Assembly (NCBI GenBank): GCA_020161135.1
Contig: JAIUOB010000001.1
Location: forward strand, 558,001 to 622,000
From: Gemmatimonadota bacterium
GTDB taxonomy: Bacteria > Gemmatimonadota > Gemmatimonadetes > Gemmatimonadales > Gemmatimonadaceae
Length of the DNA stretch: 64,000 bases
Reading direction: 5' to 3'
Positions 52,200 through 61,016 of the stretch are shown here, in pieces. Each line of letters starts with the position of its first letter. Position 1 is the first letter of the stretch. The position numbers and the translations under genes are program-made. Below the pieces are notes generated by a model. It made no database searches and had not been told where the DNA came from. It was given only the letters and a program-made list of their open reading frames with translations.

Positions 52200-54253
52200 C
52201 CGACGCCGCACCGCAGCACACCGCGACCACGTCCGCACCGTCGGGCGTGGCGGCGGTCGGCGCCGCGCGCACGAGCGCCGCGCTCGCGGGCGCCGCGCTG
52301 GTGTTCGCCGGACAGGCGGCGCTCCTCGCCGGCACGGTCGCCGGCAAGAACGTCGCCTATCAGCACCTGGCCCCGTGGAGCACACCGGCCGGCGCGTGGC
52401 CCCGCTGGGCGCTCGCCGTGTTCGGTGCGCAGGCGCTGCTGGTGCTGCTCACCGTGCGCGCCTGGCGGCCGCTCGCCGCGCGCGCCATCGCGTCGCTCGG
52501 CGTGGTGCGCACGCTGCTCGTCGCGGCCCTCGTGCTGGGCACGGCCGCCGCGCTCTCGCGCTCACCCGTGGCCACGCTCACCGAATCGGGCACGGCCGCC
52601 CTGCTGCAACTGCTGCAGCTCTGCACCGTGGCCGCCACGCTCGCCTCCGCACCGGCCGCCTGGCTCGCGCGCGTCGAGACGCGCGCCCATGCGCTGCTCG
52701 TGCATCCGCGCACGGTGCCGGTGGCCGCGATCGCCACCGCCGTCGTGGCCGCACTGCTCGCCACCTTTGCCTACCAGCAGCACCCGCACGTCCCCGACGA
52801 GATCGCGTACCTGTTCCAGGCTCGGTTGCTGGCCACCGGCACCATCTGGGCGCCGCAGCCGCCGGTGCCGGAGGCGTTCCCGGTGCCGTTCACGCTCGAG
52901 CTCAACGGCCGCTGGTTCTCGGCCATGCCCTCGGGGTGGCCGTTCCTGCTCACACTGGGCGTCATGGCGGGCGTGCCGTGGCTGATCAACCCGCTGCTCG
53001 GCGCGCTCAATGTGGTGCTGGTCGCGCGAACGGTGCGCGTGTGGTACAAGGACACGCGCCTCGCGACCCTCGCAGCGCTCCTGCTGGCCGTGTCGCCGTG
53101 GCACCTGTTCCTCGCGATGAGCTTCATGAGCCACACGCTCTCGCTCACGCTGGCGCTCGTGGCCACGCTGGTGCTCGCCCGCTCGTTCGACGACGACGCG
53201 CCGTGGCGCCTGCTGCTGGCGGGCGCCTGCATCGGGCTCGTGGCCTTCAACCGTCCGCTCGAAGGCGCGGCGGTGGCGCTTCTGCTCGGCTTCTGGTGCC
53301 TGCTGCGCGAGCCGGGACGCCTGCGCCTGGTACCCACCGTATGGCTGGCGCTCGGCAGCATGCTCACGGGTGCGCTCGTTCCGCTCTACAACCGCCTTCT
53401 CACCGGGTCACCCACGACGTTCCCGGTGATGCTCTACTTCGATCGCATCTACGGCGCGGGGAGCAACGCCCTGGGCTTCGGCCCCGATCGCGGCTTCGAC
53501 TGGCGCGGGCTCGATCCGCTGCCCGGGCACGGCGCCGTCGACGTGGTCATCAACACGTTGCTCAACACCTTCCAGGTCAACACCGAGCTGCTCGGCTGGT
53601 CCGTCGGCTCGCTGCTGCTCACGTGGGTGCTGCTCGTCGGGCGCGCACGCACACGGCGGGACACGGCGCTGCTGGCGTCGCTCATCGTGCTGGTCGCGGT
53701 GCAGCACCTGTACTGGTTCAGCGGCGGCCCCGACTTCGGCGCACGCTACTGGTTCCTGGCCATCGTGCCGCTCGTGGCGCTCAGTGCTCGCGCCCTGCTG
53801 GCGTCCGGGTCCATGCTGTTGCCGGGCGCGGCGCTGCTCACGATCTCCACGCTCGTGGTGTTCGTGCCGTGGCGCGCGGCGGACAAGTACCACCACTATC
53901 GCGGCATGCGCCCCGACGTGCGGGCGCTCATGGCCGACACGACGTACCAGGGCGGCGTCCTGCTGCTGCGCGGACGCGCCCACCCGGATCTCGGCAGCGC
54001 CGAGGTCTACGACGACCTCCGTTTCGCGTCGTCCGCGCCCCTCGTGGCGTGGGACCGCGACCCCACGGTGCGACGCCAGCTTGCGCGGGTCTTCGGGACC
54101 CGCCGCTTCTGGATCGTCGACGGACCCTCCCTGACCGGCGACGGCTATCGCGTGGTCGCGGGGCCGTACGCGGCGCTCGACCTGCTGGCCGGGCGTGTCG
54201 CACCGGACGCTTCGGCGTCATCCGATCTCCTCCTCCCCGACGCGCCGCCGTGA
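52196..54253 (+). CDS. GT-C (GT39-like) multipass membrane glycosyltransferase
   Basis: 685 aa from GTG overlapping the epimerase stop (GTGA). About eleven to twelve transmembrane helices; the first periplasmic loop carries HVPDEIAYLFQARLL with the Asp-Glu pair that is catalytic in GT39/ArnT-type polyprenyl-phosphate-sugar transferases, followed by FNRPLEG. The C-terminal 170 residues are soluble and periplasmic. It probably moves a sugar from a polyprenyl-phosphate donor to a lipid or polysaccharide acceptor outside the membrane. Donor and acceptor are unknown. Confidence 0.85.
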   Translation: MTDAAPQHTATTSAPSGVAAVGAARTSAALAGAALVFAGQAALLAGTVAGKNVAYQHLAPWSTPAGAWPRWALAVFGAQALLVLLTVRAWRPLAARAIASLGVVRTLLVAALVLGTAAALSRSPVATLTESGTAALLQLLQLCTVAATLASAPAAWLARVETRAHALLVHPRTVPVAAIATAVVAALLATFAYQQHPHVPDEIAYLFQARLLATGTIWAPQPPVPEAFPVPFTLELNGRWFSAMPSGWPFLLTLGVMAGVPWLINPLLGALNVVLVARTVRVWYKDTRLATLAALLLAVSPWHLFLAMSFMSHTLSLTLALVATLVLARSFDDDAPWRLLLAGACIGLVAFNRPLEGAAVALLLGFWCLLREPGRLRLVPTVWLALGSMLTGALVPLYNRLLTGSPTTFPVMLYFDRIYGAGSNALGFGPDRGFDWRGLDPLPGHGAVDVVINTLLNTFQVNTELLGWSVGSLLLTWVLLVGRARTRRDTALLASLIVLVAVQHLYWFSGGPDFGARYWFLAIVPLVALSARALLASGSMLLPGAALLTISTLVVFVPWRAADKYHHYRGMRPDVRALMADTTYQGGVLLLRGRAHPDLGSAEVYDDLRFASSAPLVAWDRDPTVRRQLARVFGTRRFWIVDGPSLTGDGYRVVAGPYAALDLLAGRVAPDASASSDLLLPDAPP

Positions 54254-54912
54254 GTATTGCCTACACCCCGCATGCACTCGCCGTGCGTGCGGCTCCTGTT
54301 TATCACGGCGAGTCGTGGGCGGCACGCGCGCTCGCCTACGGCCGACCCTTCATCTCACCCATGCACGAGCTGCTCACGCTCGTGCCCCCGGGATCGCGGG
54401 TATTCGATGTCGGGTGCGGGCGCGGGCTCATGCTCACGCTGCTCAGCCAGGTCGATCGCATTGCCGAAGGCGTCGGCTTCGACATCGAGCCGGGCGTGAT
54501 CGCCGCCGCGGAGCGGGTGCGGCAGCGCCTGCCTGCGGCGCAGGGCGCGCGCCTCCACTTTCATCACTGCCCTGTCGGCACGCCGTGGCCCGCCGGGCCC
54601 TTCGATGTCGTGTCGATGGTGGACGTGCTGCATCACGTACCGCCCGCGGCGCAGGAGCAGGTCGTGCGTGATGCCGTGGCGCGGGTGCGTCCGGGGGGCG
54701 TGTTCATGTACAAGGACATGTGCGAGCGCCCGCGGTGGCGTGCGGCCTTCAATCGGCTGCACGACCTGCTCGTCGTGCAGCAGTGGATCCACTATCGGCC
54801 GGTCGTGCAGGTCGAGCAGTGGGTGCGCGACGCGGGGTTCACGCTCGAGTTCTCGCGCAACGAGAACATCTGGTGGTACGGCCACGAGCTGCGCGTCTTC
54901 CGCCGCGGCTGA
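54250..54912 (+). CDS. Class I SAM-dependent methyltransferase
   Basis: 220 aa from GTG overlapping the preceding stop (GTGA). Motif I is VFDVGCGRG (about 48-56), motif II GFDIEPG, then DVVSMVDVLHHVP and the motif III region RVRPGGVF. The C-terminal part has YKDMCERPRWR and WIHYRPVVQVEQW. Methyltransferases in such operons cap or decorate polysaccharide or the lipid carrier; this one lacks a membrane helix, so it is cytoplasmic. Last gene of the coupled operon; a palindromic repeat follows. Confidence 0.88.
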   Translation: MSIAYTPHALAVRAAPVYHGESWAARALAYGRPFISPMHELLTLVPPGSRVFDVGCGRGLMLTLLSQVDRIAEGVGFDIEPGVIAAAERVRQRLPAAQGARLHFHHCPVGTPWPAGPFDVVSMVDVLHHVPPAAQEQVVRDAVARVRPGGVFMYKDMCERPRWRAAFNRLHDLLVVQQWIHYRPVVQVEQWVRDAGFTLEFSRNENIWWYGHELRVFRRG

Positions 54913-55063
54913 CGCACGGCCCGGAACGCACGGCCCAGAACGTAGAACACTGAACGCACGGCGCAGAACCCTCAACCGAGAGGACACACGACGCGATGTC
55001 GTCGATCCTACGGCGTGCGTTGTGCGTTGTGAGTCCTAGGTTCTGTGTTGTGCGTTGTGTGTT
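54913..55063. repeat. Intergenic palindrome that also encodes a C-terminal tail
   Basis: Left arm 54946-54970 (AACACTGAACGCACGGC...) and right arm 55039-55063 (GGTTCTGTGTTGTGCG...) pair over 25 positions with two mismatches and three G-U pairs as RNA. A second small hairpin (ACGAC-GCGAT-GTCGT, 54988-55002) sits in the loop. Tandem ACGCACGGCC words precede it. It lies between convergent genes, so it may serve as a two-way terminator. The stop codon and last 13 codons of the 55036 gene lie inside the right arm. Confidence 0.7.
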
Positions 55064-56568
55064 GGCTCTGACGCACCCATTCGCCACCACACCAGCCACG
55101 CCACGAACGCCACCGCGCCCACCAAGATCACGCCCAGCGGCTGCGCGCCGGCGCCGGTGAGCCACGGCGCATAGGCGGCGGCCGTACGCCGCAGGACGAG
55201 CAGCATGGGCAGCGTGGGCCCCTGCCGGAGCGTGAGCGTCACCGCTTCCACCACGTTCTCGCGCGTCATCGACACCGCGGCGGACACGAACAGGCTGCAC
55301 GACACCAGCACGCGCGCCGTCCACCGGGACACGGCGCCCAGGCGGCAATCGCCATGCAGCACCGGCACACACAGCAGGAACAGCAGCGGCACCAGCGGCA
55401 CCATGTAGCGCACGCCGGTATTGAACTGCATGTACGAGAAGAGGTTCGCCGCGCTGAACAGCCAGAGCGCCAGCGCGACGCCCCACGTCGCCCGCACCGT
55501 GCCGCGCGACAGCCACAGCGGACGACGCCACGATCCCACGACCGCGAGCACCAGGAACGGACAGAAGGCGAAGAGCCCGTACGCCGTACCGAAGCTGTTT
55601 TGCCAGAGCAGGTCGGGGGTGGGCCACGTCATGCCGTTCCACCCCAGCACGCTGTATTGGGTGGGCGGCATGTAGCGCTGCGCCGGATACCAGGGCGACC
55701 CGAACGCCGCCTGCTGATACAGCAGCAGCGCGAGCACACCCGGCACGCTCCCCGCCACAGTGAGGGCGCCACGCACGATCGCCGCGCGCAGGCCGCCCGC
55801 CTGCCAGCCGTCCACCAGTGCCCACACGCCAAAGGCGATCGCGAGCGGCGCTGCACTGTAGTCGAGGAGCATGCCGAGGCCGAGCAGCAACCCCACGGCG
55901 AACCAGCGTCGGTCACGGTCAGCGGCGGTGGGTGACTGCCCGCGCCACGTGAGCAGCGCCCACATGCCCAGCACCGCGTGCGTGAGCAGCAGGTTCTGGT
56001 TGAGGAAGGCCGTGCGGAAGAGCACCGGCGTGCCCAGCGCGTAGAGCAAGCCGAGTCGCTCGGCGGTGCGCGCATCCCCGGTGAGTGCGGTGAGCCAGCG
56101 CATGACCAGCACGGCACTCAGCGCCGTGAGCGGCGCCATGAGCCCGAGCTGTGTGAGGAAGGCGGCGAGCGCGAGGTGCACGTCGAGCCCCTTCGCACGC
56201 ATCGCGTTCATGAAGCGCGTGCGGTTGGGGCGGGGATCGTCGTAGGTCGTGGGCGGCTTGGGAGCGCGCAGCTGCGGCTTCCACGCGTACAGCGCCGCCA
56301 GCCCCGGTCGTGCCACCACCAGCGGCACCGCGCCCAGGAACGACGCGCCCGGGTTACTGTTGATGTACCCGCCGCGCCCCGCGATGGTGAACAGGTCGGG
56401 GTGCAGCTCCACGTACTCGTCCACCCGCACCGTCGCGTGCTCGGCCACCGCGAGCGCGAGATACGTCTCGCGCACCACGTTCGACGTGAGCAGCGACGCG
56501 GCGACGAGGTACACCACCGCGAACAGCCGCACACCGGGCACCTGCCACCAGCGTCTCACCATCACCAC
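55036..56568 (-). CDS. GT-C-like multipass membrane protein
   Basis: 510 aa. About twelve hydrophobic helices. The first external loop has HATVRVDEYVELHPDLFTIAGRGGYINSNPG-type sequence (shown split) with an Asp-Glu that fits the GT-C catalytic position, so a polyprenyl-phosphate-sugar glycosyltransferase is likely. The last residues (SEPTHNAQHRT) are encoded by the adjoining palindromic repeat and are probably an accidental extension. It follows the UbiA-like gene by 25 nt on the same strand, so the two form an operon. Specificity unknown. Confidence 0.75.
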   Translation of the reverse strand: MVMVRRWWQVPGVRLFAVVYLVAASLLTSNVVRETYLALAVAEHATVRVDEYVELHPDLFTIAGRGGYINSNPGASFLGAVPLVVARPGLAALYAWKPQLRAPKPPTTYDDPRPNRTRFMNAMRAKGLDVHLALAAFLTQLGLMAPLTALSAVLVMRWLTALTGDARTAERLGLLYALGTPVLFRTAFLNQNLLLTHAVLGMWALLTWRGQSPTAADRDRRWFAVGLLLGLGMLLDYSAAPLAIAFGVWALVDGWQAGGLRAAIVRGALTVAGSVPGVLALLLYQQAAFGSPWYPAQRYMPPTQYSVLGWNGMTWPTPDLLWQNSFGTAYGLFAFCPFLVLAVVGSWRRPLWLSRGTVRATWGVALALWLFSAANLFSYMQFNTGVRYMVPLVPLLFLLCVPVLHGDCRLGAVSRWTARVLVSCSLFVSAAVSMTRENVVEAVTLTLRQGPTLPMLLVLRRTAAAYAPWLTGAGAQPLGVILVGAVAFVAWLVWWRMGASEPTHNAQHRT

Positions 56569-56593
56569 GCCACCGCCGCCCGCATGCGTGCGG

Positions 56594-57475
56594 TCACGCC
56601 GTCACACCGGGCACGCGGTAGATGAGCCATGCGCTGTACGCGATCCACAGCAGCACCGTGAGTTGCAGCGGCCGGTCCTCGACGATGGCATCGGTGGGCG
56701 TGCCCTGCGCATGCTGGTGCACGAGGTACAGGTACCGGAACACGCCGAAGAGCACGAAGATCGTGCCGTAGCTCAACTGCTCATTGCCCAGCCGACGCGC
56801 GGCTTCGGAGTTGAGCGTGTACATGAGGTACGCGACGATCGTGACCGCCAGCAGGATCGACGAGATCTGGTCGAGCAACGGGGCACTGTAGTGCGCCAGC
56901 ACGCCGCGGTGCGAGGCCGCGTCGGTGCCCAGCACCGCCAACTCATGGCGCCGCTTCGCGAAGCCCAGGTAGAGCGACAGCAGCCCGCCGCAGGTGAGCA
57001 GCCACACCGACGAGTGCACGCCCACCGCCGCCGCCCCCGTGAGCAGCCGCATGATGAAGAAGATCGCGATGCAGAACACGTCGAGCAGCACGATCTGCTT
57101 CCAGCCGAACGTGTACGCGAGGTTGAGCGCGAAGTAGCCGGCGATCCACGCGGCCACGGCTGGACGAATGCTCCACCCGAGCGCCAGCGCGCCCACGGCG
57201 CACGCGCCTGCCGTTGCCAGGGCCACGGCCACCGGCACCTGCCCCGACGCCACCGGCCGATGCCGCTTGGTCGGGTGCAGCCGGTCCTCCTCGGCGTCGC
57301 GCACATCGTTGAGCGCGTACACCGCGCTGGCCGCGAGGCAAAAGGCGGCGAAGGCGCCGAGTGCGGCAAGCACCATCGCCGGCTCGGTCGCGCGGCCGGA
57401 GAAGAGCAGCGGCGCGAGCACGAAGGCGTTCTTGAGCCACTGGCTGGGGCGCAGGAGCTTGACGTACGCCGTCAC
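56594..57475 (-). CDS. UbiA-family decaprenyl-phosphate phosphoribosyltransferase
   Basis: 293 aa, about eight transmembrane helices. LLRPSQWLKNAFVLAPLLFSG at the start and NDVRDAEEDRLHPTKRHRP (56-74; Asn56-Asp57-x2-Asp60 and Asp64) carry the Mg-pyrophosphate-binding Asp-rich motif of the DPPR-synthase subgroup (mycobacterial Rv3806c-like). It would attach phosphoribose from PRPP to polyprenyl phosphate, the first step towards decaprenyl-phosphoryl arabinose. The phosphatase and the DprE1/E2 epimerases of that pathway are not in the window, so the end product is uncertain. Upstream of a GT-C protein that could use the donor. Confidence 0.87.
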   Translation of the reverse strand: MTAYVKLLRPSQWLKNAFVLAPLLFSGRATEPAMVLAALGAFAAFCLAASAVYALNDVRDAEEDRLHPTKRHRPVASGQVPVAVALATAGACAVGALALGWSIRPAVAAWIAGYFALNLAYTFGWKQIVLLDVFCIAIFFIMRLLTGAAAVGVHSSVWLLTCGGLLSLYLGFAKRRHELAVLGTDAASHRGVLAHYSAPLLDQISSILLAVTIVAYLMYTLNSEAARRLGNEQLSYGTIFVLFGVFRYLYLVHQHAQGTPTDAIVEDRPLQLTVLLWIAYSAWLIYRVPGVTA

Positions 57476-57636
57476 GAGGCGCGTCCGGGGCGAAACACGG
57501 GGCGAGACATGACCGGAGGATGCACGACCGACGACGGCTGAGCCAGTCGTCTCGTCACGCCGCAGGTCCGGTCAACGGTACGACCTCACGCGCCTTCCCC
57601 CCCTCTCCCCTTCATCCTGCCCCCTGCCCCCGGATC

Positions 57637-59046
57637 CTACCGCGCAAACACCGTCACCACCCCCGCCGCGGGCAGCGTCACACGCAGCGCACCAGCCGCA
57701 TCGGCCGTGACATCCGCCAGCGCTTGGCCCGTGGCTGCCGCGGTGGTCATGTGCACGCCGTACCGCCCGGGGCGCAGCCCCCGCACCACGACGGCACCGG
57801 CCGCCGGCGTCTGCACGACCGTGACGAAGCCCGTGCGCGGGTGCACGAAGGCCGTGACGCGCGCGGACTCCGCCCCGACTGACGACATCCCTCCGGTCGA
57901 CGCACTGTCCGCCACCGTCGCGCCCACCCGCACCGCGCCGCGTCGCACATAGCGGAAGTACTGCCGCAGATACCGGGTGCGGTCGCCCATCACGGGGCGC
58001 CCGTCCTGCCAGGCGAAGTAGTGCCCGCCGTTGTCCTTGCCGGGAAAGGCCAGCGTGTACTGCTGCCACGCCGACACGTTCCCCTTCGTGAGGTCGTCGT
58101 GCAGCGTGCGGACGTCGGCGCCGATGAGCTCCGTCATGGCCGTGCGCACCCCGAGCTGCGACGCGCGCTGCGCGATGGCGGTGAGCGTCGCATCCGACAC
58201 GCCGCCGTACCGATGATACGACAGCTCGGTGAGCAGCCCTGCCGCCCCCGGCACGCGCAGCAGGTCGTCCACGAACGGCACGGCCGCGTCCATGCGCTTG
58301 GTGCTGGGCCCGATGAACGCCGGCGTGAACCCCGCCGCGCGCAATCGCGACGACACCGCGACGAGCGCCCCGCCAAGCCGCGTGCCCGTGTAGGGCGTGC
58401 CGTTGTCCGGCTCGAGCATCAGCTCCACCGCATCGGGCACCCAGCCCACGCGCCGCTGCAGGTGCTGAAACAGCGCCAGCACGAACTCGGCGTACTCCGC
58501 CGGATCCTGGTGCACATAGCCGGCGGGGCGGTCGCCCACGAAGGCCACGAGACACACACTCACGTACAGCGACTCGCCACGCGCCGCCCACCGCTCCCGC
58601 ATGGGGCCCACGAGCAGCGCGACCTTGCGATCGATCTCGCTGAACTGGAAGCCCGCAGTGTCGATGACCTGCGGGTCGGCGTTGTCGTTGACGGTCTGGT
58701 AGCGAACCTTCCGCCACTGCTCGTAGTCGCGTCCCTGCAGCCGTGCATGCCAGTCGACGGGGTTCTCGACCCCGGCGCGCAGCTCGAGCCGCACCCGATC
58801 GATGCCGAGGTCGACAAGGCTGTCGACGAGCGCCGCATGCGGCCAGCTCGCGAATCCCGCCTCGTCCTGGCCGAACTGCGAGCTCCCTTCCCACCCCTGC
58901 ATCGTCTGGAAGCGCGCCGTCGAGTCGACGGTGACCGTCAGCGCGACGGGCGCATGCGGCGCCTCCACGCGCGTGGTGCAGGCGGCCGCCAGTGCCACAC
59001 ACCACAGCGTGCGTCCCAACGCACGCACCAGCGACGTCGTGGTCAT
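57637..59046 (-). CDS. GH30-like glycoside hydrolase lipoprotein
   Basis: 469 aa. A lipobox (ALAAAC, Cys23) indicates a lipoprotein. The body is a TIM barrel of the GH30 type: TMQGWEGSSQFGQD near residues 48-61, acid/base Glu212 in LMLEPDNG and nucleophile Glu306 in AMTELIG, with a C-terminal beta-sandwich (PRTGFVTVVQTP, GLRPGRYGVH). The family includes glucosylceramidases, xylanases and beta-1,6-glucanases; the specificity cannot be read. Its ATG overlaps the stop of the upstream beta-propeller gene. A pyrimidine-rich tract (57.59-57.64 kb) follows the stop. Confidence 0.85.
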   Translation of the reverse strand: MTTTSLVRALGRTLWCVALAAACTTRVEAPHAPVALTVTVDSTARFQTMQGWEGSSQFGQDEAGFASWPHAALVDSLVDLGIDRVRLELRAGVENPVDWHARLQGRDYEQWRKVRYQTVNDNADPQVIDTAGFQFSEIDRKVALLVGPMRERWAARGESLYVSVCLVAFVGDRPAGYVHQDPAEYAEFVLALFQHLQRRVGWVPDAVELMLEPDNGTPYTGTRLGGALVAVSSRLRAAGFTPAFIGPSTKRMDAAVPFVDDLLRVPGAAGLLTELSYHRYGGVSDATLTAIAQRASQLGVRTAMTELIGADVRTLHDDLTKGNVSAWQQYTLAFPGKDNGGHYFAWQDGRPVMGDRTRYLRQYFRYVRRGAVRVGATVADSASTGGMSSVGAESARVTAFVHPRTGFVTVVQTPAAGAVVVRGLRPGRYGVHMTTAAATGQALADVTADAAGALRVTLPAAGVVTVFAR

Positions 59047-61016
59047 CCGCCCGCAGCGCACTGGGTGAGCGCGGCAACCGGCACGCGATGCACCGCGCCC
59101 TTGCGGTCCACCGCCAGGAGGTCGTTGCCGGCGCGCACCGGGCCCGCGCGGTCGAAGCCCTCGGAGAGCTTCACGCGACAGCGCACGGCGCCCGTCACGA
59201 GACTGCGTGAGACGATCGACCCGTCGCGCATCGCGTGCACCGCGAGGCTGTCCACCAGCAGCAGCGGCCCGCGCGAACCGCCGCCGGTGGTGCGCCACTG
59301 TTCCACGCCCGTGCGCGCGTCGAAGCCGGCGAGCGTATCCTGCTGCGGATAGATGATCACCCCGCGCGCGCCCTGCACCACCGCGGTCCCCGACGGGTGT
59401 CCGCCAATGGGCTTGGTGTCGACGTGCATGGGCCCCGCCCACAGCAACGCGCCGTCGGCCAGACGCATGGCCCACAGCCGCTGGCCGAGTGGCAGGAAGC
59501 GCGGGCGCAGCAGACTGCGAAGCGCCGTGTTGCGCATCGAATCGGGGAGCGCGCGGAACTCGCCAAGCGAGAGGCCCGGAAACACCACCGAGCCGGCAGC
59601 ATACACCACCCCGTCCACCACCGTCGGTGCGTAGTGCCCCATGAGAATCGTGTGCGGAAAGGTGCGACACCACAGCCGCGTCAGCGACGCCAGCTGCACC
59701 GCACAGACGTCGCGTGAGTCGAGCGTGATGATGGCCGTGTCGCCCACCATCGCCGGCGGCCCCATGATCACGCCGCCGGGCAGGGAGTCCTCGGCCAGCA
59801 GTGCGCCATCGACGAGCCGCCGCTTCCTCAGGCGCCCCGACGCACTCACATAAACGAGCGCATCACCCGTCACGAGCGGCGACGTCATGACCGACGTTTC
59901 GTCGAACACCGTCCAGAGCGGCGCGCCCGTGGCCGCGGCGTACGCCACCACCCCCGACGGCGCCTGCCCCGCGAACGAATTCGCGTTGTCGCCAAAGCCC
60001 ACGACGATCACGCGCCCATCGCTCACCGGGTCCTGATGCACCCAGTTGGGCAGGCGGCGGCGCCAGCGCAGCGCACCGGTGCGCCGGTCGAAGGCCGCCA
60101 GCTCGCCGTTGCCGTGCGTGCCCACCACCAGCAGGTCGCCGATGAGGCTTGCCGACGCGCGCACTTCGCCTTCGATGCGCGCGGGCCACGTCGCGGCCGT
60201 CGGCACGCTGTCGCTGTGCAGGGCGGTGTGGGCCGCGTCGCCACGATACTGCGGCCACGCGAGACCAACCGACGGCGGCAGTGCCGTGACCGGCGTCGCC
60301 TCGGCCGGCAGGCGAGTCACCGTCGAGTACACCGGTGTCGGCGGTGGCGTGCGCCCCGCGCACGGCAGCAACTCCTGTGTCTCGTTCTTGCCGCGGGTGG
60401 GCAGGTCGTGCCCGTCGTGTGCGGACACCGGCTGCGGCAGCTCGGCGCAACGCACCACCGTGTCGGCGCGCGCCCATACCCACACCGTGTCACCGCCCCC
60501 CCGCTCGATGGCCACCTGCACACTGTCGGGAAACAGCCACGACGCCGGGATGGACAGCGAGTCCGCGTGCGCGGCCGGCAGCGGTGCACCGTCGGTGCCG
60601 CGCAGCCAGTCGAGACGGTGCATGATGACGCGCGCGGCAAACTCGGCGCGCTCGGCAGGCTTCATGGTGCGCTGCACCGCCGCCCAGTCGCCCGCCACCG
60701 CCGGTGGCCACCGATAGCCGGGGTCACGCCCCGCGCGCAGGTACACGAACAGCGCCAGGACGCACGCGACGCCCAACGCCACGAGGCGTCCGATGGCGCG
60801 CCCGAAGGCGCCGCGGGCACCGCGCGCGAAGGCCAGGGCGAGCAGCGCCACCAGTGCGGCACCGCCATACAAGGCACCCTTCGCCCCCGTGCTCGACGGC
60901 CACTCGTGGAACTCGTTCGGCACGGCGCGCGCAATCAGCCACCCGGCCAGCGCCGCGACGGCCAGCAGGATCACGACATCGAGCAGGGTGCCAGGAACAC
61001 GGCGGCGTTCAGCCAT
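59043..61016 (-). CDS. Membrane-anchored PQQ-like beta-propeller protein, copy 2
   Basis: 657 aa. Three hydrophobic helices lie in the first 95 residues, then a cytochrome-oxidase-style region with two cysteines (VRCAELPQ, LLPCAG), and from about residue 255 a PQQ-like eight-bladed propeller: AWPQYRGDAAHTAL, ELAAFDRRTGALRWRRRLP, VVAYAAATGAPLWTV and VRCRVKLSEGFDRAG. The Ala-Trp-type 'W' repeats fit the BamB/PQQ-dehydrogenase fold, but there are no catalytic acid residues I can assign to a quinoprotein. Paralogous to the next gene upstream, with an overlap of 8 nt. Possibly an electron-transfer or assembly scaffold; function unknown. Confidence 0.75.
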   Translation of the reverse strand: MAERRRVPGTLLDVVILLAVAALAGWLIARAVPNEFHEWPSSTGAKGALYGGAALVALLALAFARGARGAFGRAIGRLVALGVACVLALFVYLRAGRDPGYRWPPAVAGDWAAVQRTMKPAERAEFAARVIMHRLDWLRGTDGAPLPAAHADSLSIPASWLFPDSVQVAIERGGGDTVWVWARADTVVRCAELPQPVSAHDGHDLPTRGKNETQELLPCAGRTPPPTPVYSTVTRLPAEATPVTALPPSVGLAWPQYRGDAAHTALHSDSVPTAATWPARIEGEVRASASLIGDLLVVGTHGNGELAAFDRRTGALRWRRRLPNWVHQDPVSDGRVIVVGFGDNANSFAGQAPSGVVAYAAATGAPLWTVFDETSVMTSPLVTGDALVYVSASGRLRKRRLVDGALLAEDSLPGGVIMGPPAMVGDTAIITLDSRDVCAVQLASLTRLWCRTFPHTILMGHYAPTVVDGVVYAAGSVVFPGLSLGEFRALPDSMRNTALRSLLRPRFLPLGQRLWAMRLADGALLWAGPMHVDTKPIGGHPSGTAVVQGARGVIIYPQQDTLAGFDARTGVEQWRTTGGGSRGPLLLVDSLAVHAMRDGSIVSRSLVTGAVRCRVKLSEGFDRAGPVRAGNDLLAVDRKGAVHRVPVAALTQCAAGG

